62,263 nucleotides of DNA, from assembly GCA_014799475.1 (NCBI GenBank), contig JAAVHX010000037.1:1-62263 (forward strand), written 5' to 3'. Each line of letters opens with the position of its first letter. Position 1 is the first letter of the stretch. The stretch is from Clostridiales bacterium (lineage in GTDB: Bacteria; Bacillota; Clostridia; Oscillospirales; Oscillospiraceae). Made by a program: the position numbers and the translations under genes. Of this stretch, positions 55,835 through 62,263 are shown piece after piece. The notes beneath the pieces were generated by a model. That model did not search any database. It saw nothing but the letters and a program-made list of their open reading frames with translations, and was not told the origin of the DNA.

Positions 55835-56761
55835 TCAGCGTCCCCCCTTCCGGAGCGCGGTAAGCCTGCGCTTCTCGAGGCCCACGCCCTCCTTGATGGT
55901 GGGGGCCGCGATGGCCAGCGCCACCACGATGGCGATGAACAGCCTCAGGCATTCGATGGGTACGATCTTAGTGTAAAACACCCAGGCGTAAATAAAGCGG
56001 TAAATGATGGAACCCGCCATGACGGCCAGGATGCCGCGGCCGATGGAGCGGCGGCCCAACACCGTCTCGCCGATGATGAGGCAGGCAAGGCCGATGACCA
56101 CGATCCCGGTGCCCGAATTGATGTCCACGGTTTTCTGATACTGGCCCACCACGGCCCCTGACAGGGCGGTGAGGGCGTTGGAGACGCACAGCCCCACCGT
56201 GACGGTGTAGGCCGGGTTGACGGAGGACGCCCGCACCATGTCCCGGTTGTCGCCGGTGGCCCGGATGGACAGGCCCAGCCGGGTGCCCAGGAACAGGTAC
56301 AGCAGCACTCCGGCCAGGATGGTGATCCCGCCGGACAGGATCAGCTTGTACCAGTCCCCGATGATGTCGGTATCTACCACGTCCCGCAGCATGGTGAACA
56401 CGGTGTCCACCCGGAGCAGGCTGGCGCTGGAGCTGCGGCCCATGGCCAGGAAGTTCACGGTGTACAACCCCGTGTTGGTGATGATACCCGCCAGGATGGA
56501 GGGCACCCCCATACGGGTCTGCAAGAAGGCGGTGACGAAGCCGGCGCAAGCCCCGGCCAGCATGGCCGCCGGGATGGCCAGGATGGGGTGCCCCGCCGCC
56601 GCCATGGTCACCGACACCGCCGCCCCCAGCACGAAGCAGCCATCGGTGGTCAGGTCGGCCACATCCAGGATGCGATAGCTCAAAAACAGGGCCATGGCCA
56701 CCAGGGCGTACTGGAAGCCCAGATCCAGGGCGGTTTGTGAAATCAGAAGGATCGCTCCCAT
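55835..56761 (-). CDS. ABC transporter permease (BPD_transp_2, TrpY-like)
   Basis: 308 residues with eight or nine membrane helices and the branched-chain/nucleoside-type permease pattern: YALVAMALFLSYRILDVADLTTDGCF, GILAVMAGSIIYRFIYAW, IGETVLGRRSIGRG. The phrase ADLTTDGCF is typical of permeases that partner ABC_sub_bind proteins. It is the membrane channel of the presumed tryptophan importer. Confidence 0.9.
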   Translation of the reverse strand: MGAILLISQTALDLGFQYALVAMALFLSYRILDVADLTTDGCFVLGAAVSVTMAAAGHPILAIPAAMLAGACAGFVTAFLQTRMGVPSILAGIITNTGLYTVNFLAMGRSSSASLLRVDTVFTMLRDVVDTDIIGDWYKLILSGGITILAGVLLYLFLGTRLGLSIRATGDNRDMVRASSVNPAYTVTVGLCVSNALTALSGAVVGQYQKTVDINSGTGIVVIGLACLIIGETVLGRRSIGRGILAVMAGSIIYRFIYAWVFYTKIVPIECLRLFIAIVVALAIAAPTIKEGVGLEKRRLTALRKGGR

Positions 56762-56775
56762 GGGTGTCTGCCTCC

Positions 56776-57822
56776 TTAATCCTCGGTAGTCTGCACCTCC
56801 ACCACGGTGCCCATGCTGCTGAACACGGAATAGTCGGCCTTCAGCTCAGCGGCGGTCTCGGTGTTGACGGTGATGATGCCGCCGTCCATCAGGTAGTAGT
56901 CCTCCAGACCGCCCATGCCCTTGGTAATGGCCTCATAGGCCAGGTCGGCGGTGCGGGCGCCAAGATCCGTGTAATTCACGCCGCAGGTGGCAAAGGCGCC
57001 GTTGCGCACGAAGGAATCCGCCCCGGTGTAGTGGGGGATGCCCGCCTTGGCCAGATCCTCGTAGATGGCCAGCTCGGCCACGGCGATGACGTTGTCGGTG
57101 GGGGTGAACACGGCGTCCACACCGGCGGCGATGAGGGCGGAGGCGGCGGCCACCACCTCGTCATTGGTATTGGCGGTCTGCTCCACATAGGCGATACCCT
57201 TGTTGTCCAGATAAGCCTTGGCGTCGGCGATGGGCTTGACGGAGTTGGGCTCGGACAGGGAGTACAGCAGGCCCACCTTGGACACATCCGGGTTCTGGGC
57301 CAGCATCATGTCAAAGATAAGGGCGGTGTTCAGCGCGTCGCTGGTGCCGGTCACGTAGTCGATGCCGGCGAGCTCAGCCGCCTCGGGGTCGGAAATGGCG
57401 GCGTACACCACCGGGGTCTTGGTCTCCTCGGCGCTGGAGGCGGCGATCTGGGCCGCGGTGGTGGCAATGGGGATGATGGCGTCCACCTTGTCCGCGATGG
57501 CCTGGTCGGCCAGCTGCTTCAGCACGGTCTGGTCGTTCTGCTGGCCGCAGGTGATGTCGTACTCGATCTTCACGCCGTTATCGGCGGCGATCTTGTCCAG
57601 TTCGGCGGCCACAGCCTTGGCGATCTCGTCCAGAGAGGGATGGTCGAACTGCTTGATGATGGCCACCTTGTAGGTGGTGTCGCCGGAGGGCTGCTGGGTC
57701 TGTTCCCCCTGGGGCGGCTGGCTGTCCTGGGTCTTGCCGCTGGAGCAGGCGCACAGCGAAAGGGTCATGGCCGCGGCGGCGGCAAGGGCAAAGAACTTCT
57801 TGACGATGTTGTGCTTTTTCAT
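56776..57822 (-). CDS. ABC substrate-binding lipoprotein (TrpX-like)
   Basis: 348 residues from the ATG at 57822 with GGAGGAAAA upstream. The lipobox LCAC lipidates Cys26, followed by an acidic Gln/Pro-rich linker. ABC_sub_bind fold: YKVAIIKQFDHPSLDEIAKA, DAIIPIATTAAQIAAS, PVVYAAISDPEAAELAG, and AVFTPTDNVI. Members of the family bind tryptophan or other aromatic amino acids; the UGG specifier of the T-box in front makes tryptophan the likely ligand. First gene of the operon. Confidence 0.92.
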   Translation of the reverse strand: MKKHNIVKKFFALAAAAAMTLSLCACSSGKTQDSQPPQGEQTQQPSGDTTYKVAIIKQFDHPSLDEIAKAVAAELDKIAADNGVKIEYDITCGQQNDQTVLKQLADQAIADKVDAIIPIATTAAQIAASSAEETKTPVVYAAISDPEAAELAGIDYVTGTSDALNTALIFDMMLAQNPDVSKVGLLYSLSEPNSVKPIADAKAYLDNKGIAYVEQTANTNDEVVAAASALIAAGVDAVFTPTDNVIAVAELAIYEDLAKAGIPHYTGADSFVRNGAFATCGVNYTDLGARTADLAYEAITKGMGGLEDYYLMDGGIITVNTETAAELKADYSVFSSMGTVVEVQTTED

Positions 57823-57900
57823 GGTGTTTTCCTCCACATATTTTATTTTGGATGGCAGATGACCCGAATTTTGCCGGGATCCGGGGAGGAAAGGCAAACA

Positions 57901-58180
57901 AAAAAGCTCTTGCCCCACATGGGACAAAAGCTGTTGCTTCTGCGATACCACCCAAATTGACGTTAAAAACGTCCACTCGCTTACGCGTACCATCATACGC
58001 GCCCCGATGGATAACGGGTGGGAAACCCGTCGGTCCCTACTTGGCCCTATGCCGTTCGGTCCGCCCTCCGAAGTCCATTCGCCAGCCGCTCGCCGCCCCG
58101 TTCCCACCATCGGGGGCTCTCTGAAGGTCTGCCATGCCGGTTACTTCTCTCCGTCACTGGTTTGTGCTGTTTGGTTGTTG
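57901..58180 (-). ncRNA. T-box riboswitch, tryptophan specifier
   Basis: On the minus strand, stem I begins near 58165 with an AGAGAG segment, GGTGGGAACGGGG follows, and the specifier loop reads GAATGGACTTC with UGG (Trp) at 58077-58075. The T-box core is GGGTGGTATCGC (57953-57942). The terminator AGCTTTTGTCCC-ATG-TGGGGCAAGAGCT with a T6 run occupies 57901-57933. Uncharged tRNA-Trp binding would favour the antiterminator and allow synthesis of the ABC importer. Confidence 0.9.
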
Positions 58181-58185
58181 TCGTT

Positions 58186-58214
58186 ATTATATGCGGGGGA
58201 GCGGCATTTGTCAA
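58186..58214 (-). promoter_or_regulatory. Consensus promoter of the T-box leader
   Basis: On the minus strand TTGACA (58209-58214), 17-bp spacer, TATAAT (58186-58191). Confidence 0.88.
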
Positions 58215-58250
58215 CCCCCTTTTTTAAGAAATTTTTACCGCATTAAAGCA

Positions 58251-58281
58251 GGAAAGCCCCGGGGCTCACCCGGGGCTTTCC
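58251..58281 (-). terminator. Terminator after the small hypothetical gene
   Basis: GGAAAGCCCCGGG and CCCGGGGCTTTCC form a 13-bp stem with a 5-base loop just after the stop at 58291. The flank is T-rich on the minus strand. Confidence 0.75.
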
Positions 58282-58290
58282 GCGCTCCGC

Positions 58291-58671
58291 TCAACGCAGC
58301 GGGAGTTTGTCCTTGTTCACCACAAAATAGGTCATGCTGGTGATGGGCACGCCGCCCTTCTCATAGCGGCCAAAGCCCCACGCACGATCTTGCCGATCCA
58401 TCAGAAGCTTGAAAACGATAAGGCCAAAAAATCGCCCCGCCTGCTCTGTGTTCTTGCCGCAGGCATAATAAAGGGGCTCATAGGGCGTGCCTGTCCAGTC
58501 ATGGCCGGGGATCCATCCGGCGGTACTCACCTCATCGTCGCCGATGGCCTCGTTAATGGCCTCCACTACCCGCTCATAGTCGGCGTCCGACAGCTTACCG
58601 CGCCAAAAATTAAATTCTTGCTCATGGGGCAAGTCCTCCACTAACGCGTCGCGATCAAAAGACCACAGCAT
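58291..58671 (-). CDS. Hypothetical protein
   Basis: 126 residues, starting MLWSFDRDALVEDLPHEQEF, soluble, rich in aromatic residues, with a central segment GWIPGHDWTGTPYEPLYYAC and a C-terminal beta-like part (VPITSMTYFVVNKD). No family is recognised. It looks like a small alpha/beta protein of mobile or phage-derived context rather than a membrane or DNA-binding protein. It is 13 bases downstream of the DUF1413-like gene and probably in the same transcript. Confidence 0.7.
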   Translation of the reverse strand: MLWSFDRDALVEDLPHEQEFNFWRGKLSDADYERVVEAINEAIGDDEVSTAGWIPGHDWTGTPYEPLYYACGKNTEQAGRFFGLIVFKLLMDRQDRAWGFGRYEKGGVPITSMTYFVVNKDKLPLR

Positions 58672-58684
58672 ATTTTTCGCCTCC

Positions 58685-59038
58685 TTATTTTTTCACATAC
58701 CACATGGTGTTTGTCTTGTCCTTTCCCTCCACCGTCACGTTGGTGATTGAACCTTTCTCCACTTCTTTGTAATAGGTCTTGCCCAGGTTCAGCTTGATCC
58801 CCTTGCTCATTGTCCAATCCACCCCGAACAGCGCCCGAATGGAAAACCTCTTCCCGCTTGGCAGGGCGTCTACCCGTTCCAGCAGGCTTTTGTATGCGCT
58901 CACAAAGCCGTCGTTGGGCAGCACCATCGCCCGGATATAGAGCGGCACCGAGAGATTCAGCTTTGCCGCCTCACCGGACAAATACTGCATTTCCTCCCCG
59001 TTGAACATGACCTGGACATTGGTTTTTCCATCTTCCAT
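58685..59038 (-). CDS. Small protein with a DUF1413-like C-terminal half
   Basis: 117 residues. The first half (MEDGKTNVQVMFNGEEMQYL, LNLSVPLYIRAMVL) resembles a ribbon-helix-helix region; the second half has ALPSGKRFSIRALFGVDW and KLNLGKTYYKEVEKGSI, matching the DUF1413 pattern (LPSGxxF...LF...LGKxF). Function of that family is unknown. The C-terminus MWYVKK is beta-like. Together with the next gene it forms a two-gene unit whose AT-rich upstream stretch differs from the surroundings. Confidence 0.7.
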   Translation of the reverse strand: MEDGKTNVQVMFNGEEMQYLSGEAAKLNLSVPLYIRAMVLPNDGFVSAYKSLLERVDALPSGKRFSIRALFGVDWTMSKGIKLNLGKTYYKEVEKGSITNVTVEGKDKTNTMWYVKK

Positions 59039-59097
59039 TTTCTGATACCCCTTTCTATTTTCCGGTTCTCATACTTATTTTCCGTGTCTTTGATTTT

Positions 59098-59126
59098 ATT
59101 GTGCCATGTTAATAAATTATTGTCAA
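59098..59126 (-). promoter_or_regulatory. Promoter of the small two-gene unit
   Basis: On the minus strand TTGACA (59121-59126), 17-bp spacer, CACAAT (59098-59103). The remaining 59127-59288 is AT-rich, then GC-rich with AGCGGCG/CGCCGCT pairing at 59253-59286; no gene is seen there. Confidence 0.6.
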
Positions 59127-59288
59127 TAGTATTTCTAAATATTTTTATTCTTTATTTAAAACTTTACATTTTAATTCTTTGCGGCCCAACGCTCCTTCTT
59201 TCAGCGCCCAGGTTTAAAGGTTGACCGTGCCCGCTCCCGCCCATAAGATCCGAAGCGGCGCCCAGGTCTGTGCCCGGACGCCGCTCTT

Positions 59289-60320
59289 TTACCACTTATT
59301 CTCCACTTTTTCCGCAAATCCCATCAGATCCCTGACTTCAAGCCTTGTCCCGTCGTCCAGCACCGCCGTGCCGCTGAACCGCCCGAACACCTGGTGCTGG
59401 TCGCTCTTGATGAGCTTCACATCCGTGCAGGACGCCCGGTCGAGGACGGGGACGAAGTCCATCTCAAACCGCCCATCGTCGCTGGTGAACCGCCAGGGGC
59501 TCATGTAGTCCTCTTTGCCCTCCCGCATGGGGATGCCAAAGTCCACCTGGGACAGCTTGTGGACCTTTCCCTTGTAAAACAGCATATTCTCCGTGGCGGC
59601 GGAGGTGTCGCCAAAGCCGTATCCGATGTTGAACCCGAAGTCCGCCCCGTCTACCAGCCCGGAGGCGGAGCCCCAGTACCAGGTGTTGTGATACGTCCAC
59701 ACGCCCCGGCCCCAGTCCAGCACGGCAAAGGAGCTGTCCGGCTCGAAGTGGTACTCCTCCTCGCCGATGCGTACCGTCCCGGCGGCCCGCACACAGTTGA
59801 TCTTCTGGTTGTAGTAGAAGTGGGCCTTTTTCTCGAAGGGGGTGCAGATGACCATAGACTCCTCCGGCTCGTCCGTAAGGGTAAGCTGGACGTCAATGGG
59901 CAGGTCGTCCTTGAATCTGTCCATGTGGGCGGTGAGCTGGCGCTTCCCCTCCGCCGCCTGGAACAGGATGGCGTGGCGCTTCCCGGAGCTGGCGGTGATC
60001 CCCGCCGCCGAAGTGGACGGCAATGCCGTGCGGCCCATGGGGAAAACAGACATGGGGCTTTTTGTGATCTCCCACGGCTCCCCCTCAAAGGACAGGAAGG
60101 AAATGGAATCCAGCCCCATATAGCTGTTGTCGGCAATGGTCAAGGCCACGCCGAAGCGGTCGTTCCCCACATAATAATAGTCCCATTCCTTCAGCCGGGT
60201 GGCGCCGCCCTTCACCTTTTTCCGATCGTACACGGGGAGCAGCCGCTTGGCGAAGCCCGCCCGGGTGAGGTTTCCCTGCTCGTCCAGCAGGGGGATCTGT
60301 TCCGTGATCTCGTACTGCAT
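59289..60320 (-). CDS. DUF2804-domain protein
   Basis: 343 residues with GAGGTATCTG in front of the ATG. It follows the DUF2804 pattern throughout: N-terminal ITEQIPLLDEQGNLTRAGFA, the aromatic KEWDYYYVGNDRFGVALTIAD, a central FAVLDWGRGVWTYHNTWYWG, and a beta-rich C-terminus with RFEMDFVPVLDR. The fold is probably an all-beta lipocalin/AttH-like barrel. No catalytic motif or export signal is visible. Function unknown; stand-alone gene. Confidence 0.88.
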   Translation of the reverse strand: MQYEITEQIPLLDEQGNLTRAGFAKRLLPVYDRKKVKGGATRLKEWDYYYVGNDRFGVALTIADNSYMGLDSISFLSFEGEPWEITKSPMSVFPMGRTALPSTSAAGITASSGKRHAILFQAAEGKRQLTAHMDRFKDDLPIDVQLTLTDEPEESMVICTPFEKKAHFYYNQKINCVRAAGTVRIGEEEYHFEPDSSFAVLDWGRGVWTYHNTWYWGSASGLVDGADFGFNIGYGFGDTSAATENMLFYKGKVHKLSQVDFGIPMREGKEDYMSPWRFTSDDGRFEMDFVPVLDRASCTDVKLIKSDQHQVFGRFSGTAVLDDGTRLEVRDLMGFAEKVENKW

Positions 60321-60372
60321 ACAGATACCTCCACAATTTTTTGACGCTCAATTTCACTCTTTTTGTAAAAAT

Positions 60373-60401
60373 ATTGTATCACAGTTTCTTCCCCTATCCA
60401 A
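60373..60401 (-). promoter_or_regulatory. Promoter of the DUF2804 gene
   Basis: On the minus strand TTGGAT (60396-60401), 17-bp spacer, TACAAT (60373-60378) with a TG extension. I found no clear plus-strand promoter for the ylbJ gene in 60402-60504. Confidence 0.65.
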
Positions 60402-60517
60402 GACCAATCGTCCGGTACCTTGTACCGTTTCCGGGAACTCCCCTGACTGGAAATTTTCGGGGGACAGGCAAGCTCACCCATCGCCCCGCATAATCTCTCC
60501 CCACGGAGGTGATGGCA

Positions 60518-61690
60518 TTGCTTCGGCTGCTCAAGGAAAAACGGGTACGGGACGCGCTGGTGGGACTGGCTCTGCTCATCGCCACGGCGGGGCTGGTGGC
60601 CTCGCCGGATCAGGCCATCGCCGGCGCCAAGGACGGCCTGACCCTGTGCTTCAACGTCATCGTGCCCTCCCTGTTTCCCTTCTTCGTGCTGTCCTCCCTG
60701 GTGGTGGATCTGGGCCTGGCCGCCTATCTGGGCCGGGCACTGGAGGGGTTGATGCGCCCCCTCTTCCGGGTGAGCGGAAGCTGCGCGGCGGCGGTGGCAC
60801 TGGGCTTCATCGGCGGCTACCCCGTGGGGGCGCGCACCGCCCTCCAGCTCTACCAGCAAGGGCTGTGCTCCAAAACGGAGGCGGAGCGGCTGCTGGCCTT
60901 TTGCAACAACTCTGGCCCCGCTTTCATCTTAGGGGTGGTGGGCGCAGGCATTTTTGGGGACAGCCGGGTGGGCCTTCTGCTCTACCTCACCCATGCCCTG
61001 GCGTCGCTGATCGTGGGACTGCTATTCCGTTTTTATGGCGGGTCGGAGCAAAAGCGCGCGCCCAAGTCCCATCCCAAACCCATCCAGACGGTCACTATCC
61101 CCGCCGCGTTCACAGGGGCGGTGACCCGCTCCCTTCAAAGCACGTTGAATATCTGCGCCTTTGTGGTATTTTTTGCCGTGGTGCTCCAGCTTTTGTCCGC
61201 CTACGGAATGTTCACGGCATTGGCGCAGCTGCTGTCCTTGGCCGGTTTTCAGCCGGAGTGGGCCAAGCGGTTAGTGGCGGGCCTGCTGGAGCTGTCCTCC
61301 GGCGTGTCCTCCCTGCGGGGAACCACCCAGCTGGCGGGGCGGGTGTCCATGGCGGCCTTCATGCTGGGGTGGGCTGGGCTGTCAGTCCACTGTCAAGTGC
61401 TGTCCTTCCTGGTAGACAGCGGCCTATCCGCCAAAACCTATTTGGCCGGGAAGCTGTGCCATGGGCTGGCTGCCGCCGGACTAACTTGGTGTCTCGCCCG
61501 GCTGTTCCCCCTGTCCGCCCCCGTGGCGGACTACCTGGCGGAGCAGGCGGAATCCATCGCGGCAATGGACTTTTCCACAGCGCTGGCTGCGTCCTCGCTG
61601 GCGGCGCTGGCGGGCTGGTTGATTTTGGCGGCGCTGTGCCGCTCGCTCTGGCGAAATAAGTGTGGAAATTCCGCGAAATATCGTGTATAA
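60518..61690 (+). CDS. ylbJ: Sporulation integral membrane protein, YlbJ type
   Basis: The GGAGG at 60505-60509 is eight bases before the TTG at 60518; GTG/ATG at 60509/60512 overlap or crowd that site, so I take TTG, giving 390 residues. About ten membrane helices in two Gate (nucleoside-recognition) domains: LTLCFNVIVPSLFPFFVLSSL, GFIGGYPVGARTALQLY, FCNNSGPAFILGVVGAG, and ELSSGVSSLRG. YlbJ is needed for spore cortex formation in Bacillus. Possibly expressed from a sporulation-sigma promoter not resolved here. Confidence 0.88.
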   Translation: MLRLLKEKRVRDALVGLALLIATAGLVASPDQAIAGAKDGLTLCFNVIVPSLFPFFVLSSLVVDLGLAAYLGRALEGLMRPLFRVSGSCAAAVALGFIGGYPVGARTALQLYQQGLCSKTEAERLLAFCNNSGPAFILGVVGAGIFGDSRVGLLLYLTHALASLIVGLLFRFYGGSEQKRAPKSHPKPIQTVTIPAAFTGAVTRSLQSTLNICAFVVFFAVVLQLLSAYGMFTALAQLLSLAGFQPEWAKRLVAGLLELSSGVSSLRGTTQLAGRVSMAAFMLGWAGLSVHCQVLSFLVDSGLSAKTYLAGKLCHGLAAAGLTWCLARLFPLSAPVADYLAEQAESIAAMDFSTALAASSLAALAGWLILAALCRSLWRNKCGNSAKYRV

Positions 61691-61692
61691 TA

Positions 61693-61839
61693 GAGAAGCG
61701 CGGAGCCGTCGTGAGCAAAGCGGATGGAGCGGAGCGAAAGCAAACGCCAGAGTCCCGCAGCGTGGGTCTGGTGTTTGCTTGAGTCGCAGCGAAGCCGCGC
61801 GTCGCGAACAGGCGTAACGTGACAATGGAGAAGCGCGGA
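61693..61839. repeat. Intergenic element bounded by a 12-bp direct repeat
   Basis: GAGAAGCGCGGA occurs at 61693-61704 and again at 61828-61839. Between them lies a GC-rich stretch with a long imperfect hairpin whose outer arms are GCAAAC and GTTTGC (about 61740-61779). No ORF. It resembles the element at 34.9 kb in composition. Confidence 0.55.
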
Positions 61840-61879
61840 TTTACGTCACAACACTTTACCATCTCCGGGGGGAGCCGCC

Positions 61880-62089
61880 ATGCTGTTTGATAAACATATC
61901 GAGCCCCGCTGCGCCTACTGCCAGCGAGCTACACCGCTGGACGAGGGCCAGATGATGTGCGTCAAAAAAGGGATCGTAGCCTGCGCCGGCTCCTGCCGCC
62001 GGTTCCGCTATGACCCCCTGAAGCGTACGCCGCCTAAGCCCCTGGCGGCCTCATTCGCTCACCTGAAGGACGAGGATTTCACCCTATGA
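61880..62089 (+). CDS. Small Cys-rich protein
   Basis: 69 residues. Cys pairs CAYC and a later MMCVKKGIVACAGSC suggest a bound zinc; the tail KRTPPKPLAASF is Pro/Lys-rich. Similar short proteins are widespread in Clostridia, without known function. The 3' end of the gene forms one arm of its terminator. Confidence 0.8.
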   Translation: MLFDKHIEPRCAYCQRATPLDEGQMMCVKKGIVACAGSCRRFRYDPLKRTPPKPLAASFAHLKDEDFTL

Positions 62090-62104
62090 TCCTCGTCCTT
62101 TTTT
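62066..62104 (+). terminator. Terminator overlapping the 3' end of the Cys-rich gene
   Basis: AAGGACGAGGAT (62066-62077) pairs with ATCCTCGTCCTT (62089-62100), followed by T4. Confidence 0.85.
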
Positions 62105-62115
62105 ATACAAGAAGA

Positions 62116-62143
62116 AAGCGGACAGCCTTTCGACTGTCCGCTT
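62116..62143 (-). terminator. Terminator after 5S rRNA
   Basis: AAGCGGACAG / CTGTCCGCTT with an 8-base loop, followed on the minus strand by TTCTTCTT, immediately after the 5S 3' end. Confidence 0.8.
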
Positions 62144-62150
62144 CTTTGTG

Positions 62151-62263
62151 TCGGCACTACCTATCTTCCCAGGCCGTCGCCAGCCAAGTATTTTCGGCGC
62201 GAGTGAGCTTAACTGCCGTGTTCGGGATGGGAACGGGTGGACCCTCACCGCAATCAGCACCGA
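62151..62263 (-). rRNA. rrf: 5S ribosomal RNA
   Basis: On the minus strand the conserved 5S core is present (GGTCCACCCGTTCCCATCCC, CACGGCAGTTAAGC). The 5' TCGGTGCT can pair with the 3' AGTGCCGA to form helix I, so the gene is complete or lacks at most a base or two at the window edge. The 23S and 16S genes are expected just beyond the right edge. Confidence 0.95.

Noticed and set aside
59220-59286. TTGACC-17-TAAGAT followed at once by a hairpin, as another tiny RNA
   Set aside because: The transcript would be about 30 bases and the hairpin is imperfect with a long loop, so chance is more likely.
1-62263. CRISPR arrays and tRNA genes
   Set aside because: No regularly spaced direct repeats and no tRNA-like cloverleaf or GGTTCRANYCC-type T-arm with matching acceptor stems were noticed by eye; a tRNA scan would be decisive.

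Overview
The window comes from a Gram-positive, spore-forming anaerobe of about 60% GC, most likely an Oscillospirales (Flavonifractor/Lawsonibacter-like) gut Clostridium. Support comes from spmA/spmB, a YlbJ-type protein and a GerMN lipoprotein (sporulation), AGGAGG ribosome sites with sigma-A promoters, a T-box leader, lipoproteins with Firmicutes lipoboxes, and no outer-membrane genes. A 5S rRNA closes the right edge on the minus strand.

Layout. 1-1.88 kb is an AT-rich foreign-looking segment (partial TetR regulator with its own operator, and a DUF6414-like hypothetical) that abuts a terminator and the last 80 codons of a destroyed alpha-L-rhamnosidase. 2.1-4.5 kb is an intact GH3 beta-glucosidase, followed by a flavodoxin-family gene with an in-frame internal deletion. 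5.0-9.3 kb is a two-gene operon: a hybrid histidine kinase with two receiver domains, then an orphan sugar-binding lipoprotein with no permeases. 9.5-29.8 kb is a large exopolysaccharide locus. Fourteen minus-strand genes run from a UDP-sugar 6-dehydrogenase through glycosyltransferases, a WbpP/PelX-like 4-epimerase, a DUF2194 deacetylase-like protein, pelF, pelG, pelD and pelE, to a large unknown membrane protein, more glycosyltransferases and an acyltransferase. A divergent Wzx-like flippase and a tyrosine recombinase flank it. PelD carries an N-terminal degenerate SDR domain and a C-terminal RxxD motif that suggests c-di-GMP control. I regard this Pel-type locus as the most interesting system in the window.

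31-45 kb is housekeeping and sporulation: DUF362 protein, DacF-type carboxypeptidase, ComEA-like protein with a two-component system and a GerMN lipoprotein, an O-acetylhomoserine sulfhydrylase-like enzyme, a MerR-type membrane regulator with YbjQ, an ABC exporter, rsmI, an AbrB-type regulator, spmA and spmB. 45-55 kb holds a divergent small-protein/ribbon-helix-helix pair, an EF-G-like GTPase with altered G motifs, a TipAS-type MerR regulator, queT with a candidate preQ1 riboswitch, a YtrA-type GntR/ABC operon, a MocR regulator lacking the PLP lysine next to an ECF S-component, mnmA, and a promoter-terminator unit that may be a small RNA. 55-62.3 kb holds a tryptophan T-box (UGG specifier) controlling a TrpXYZ-like ABC transporter, two small proteins of unknown function, a DUF2804 protein, YlbJ, a Cys-rich small protein and 5S rRNA.

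Several intergenic spaces carry structured repeats: a 77-bp palindromic element inside the dacF leader, a hairpin family with variable stems at 49.2 and 52.8 kb, and a 12-bp direct-repeat-bounded element at 61.7 kb. All identifications are from reading translations and DNA by eye; no database search was run.
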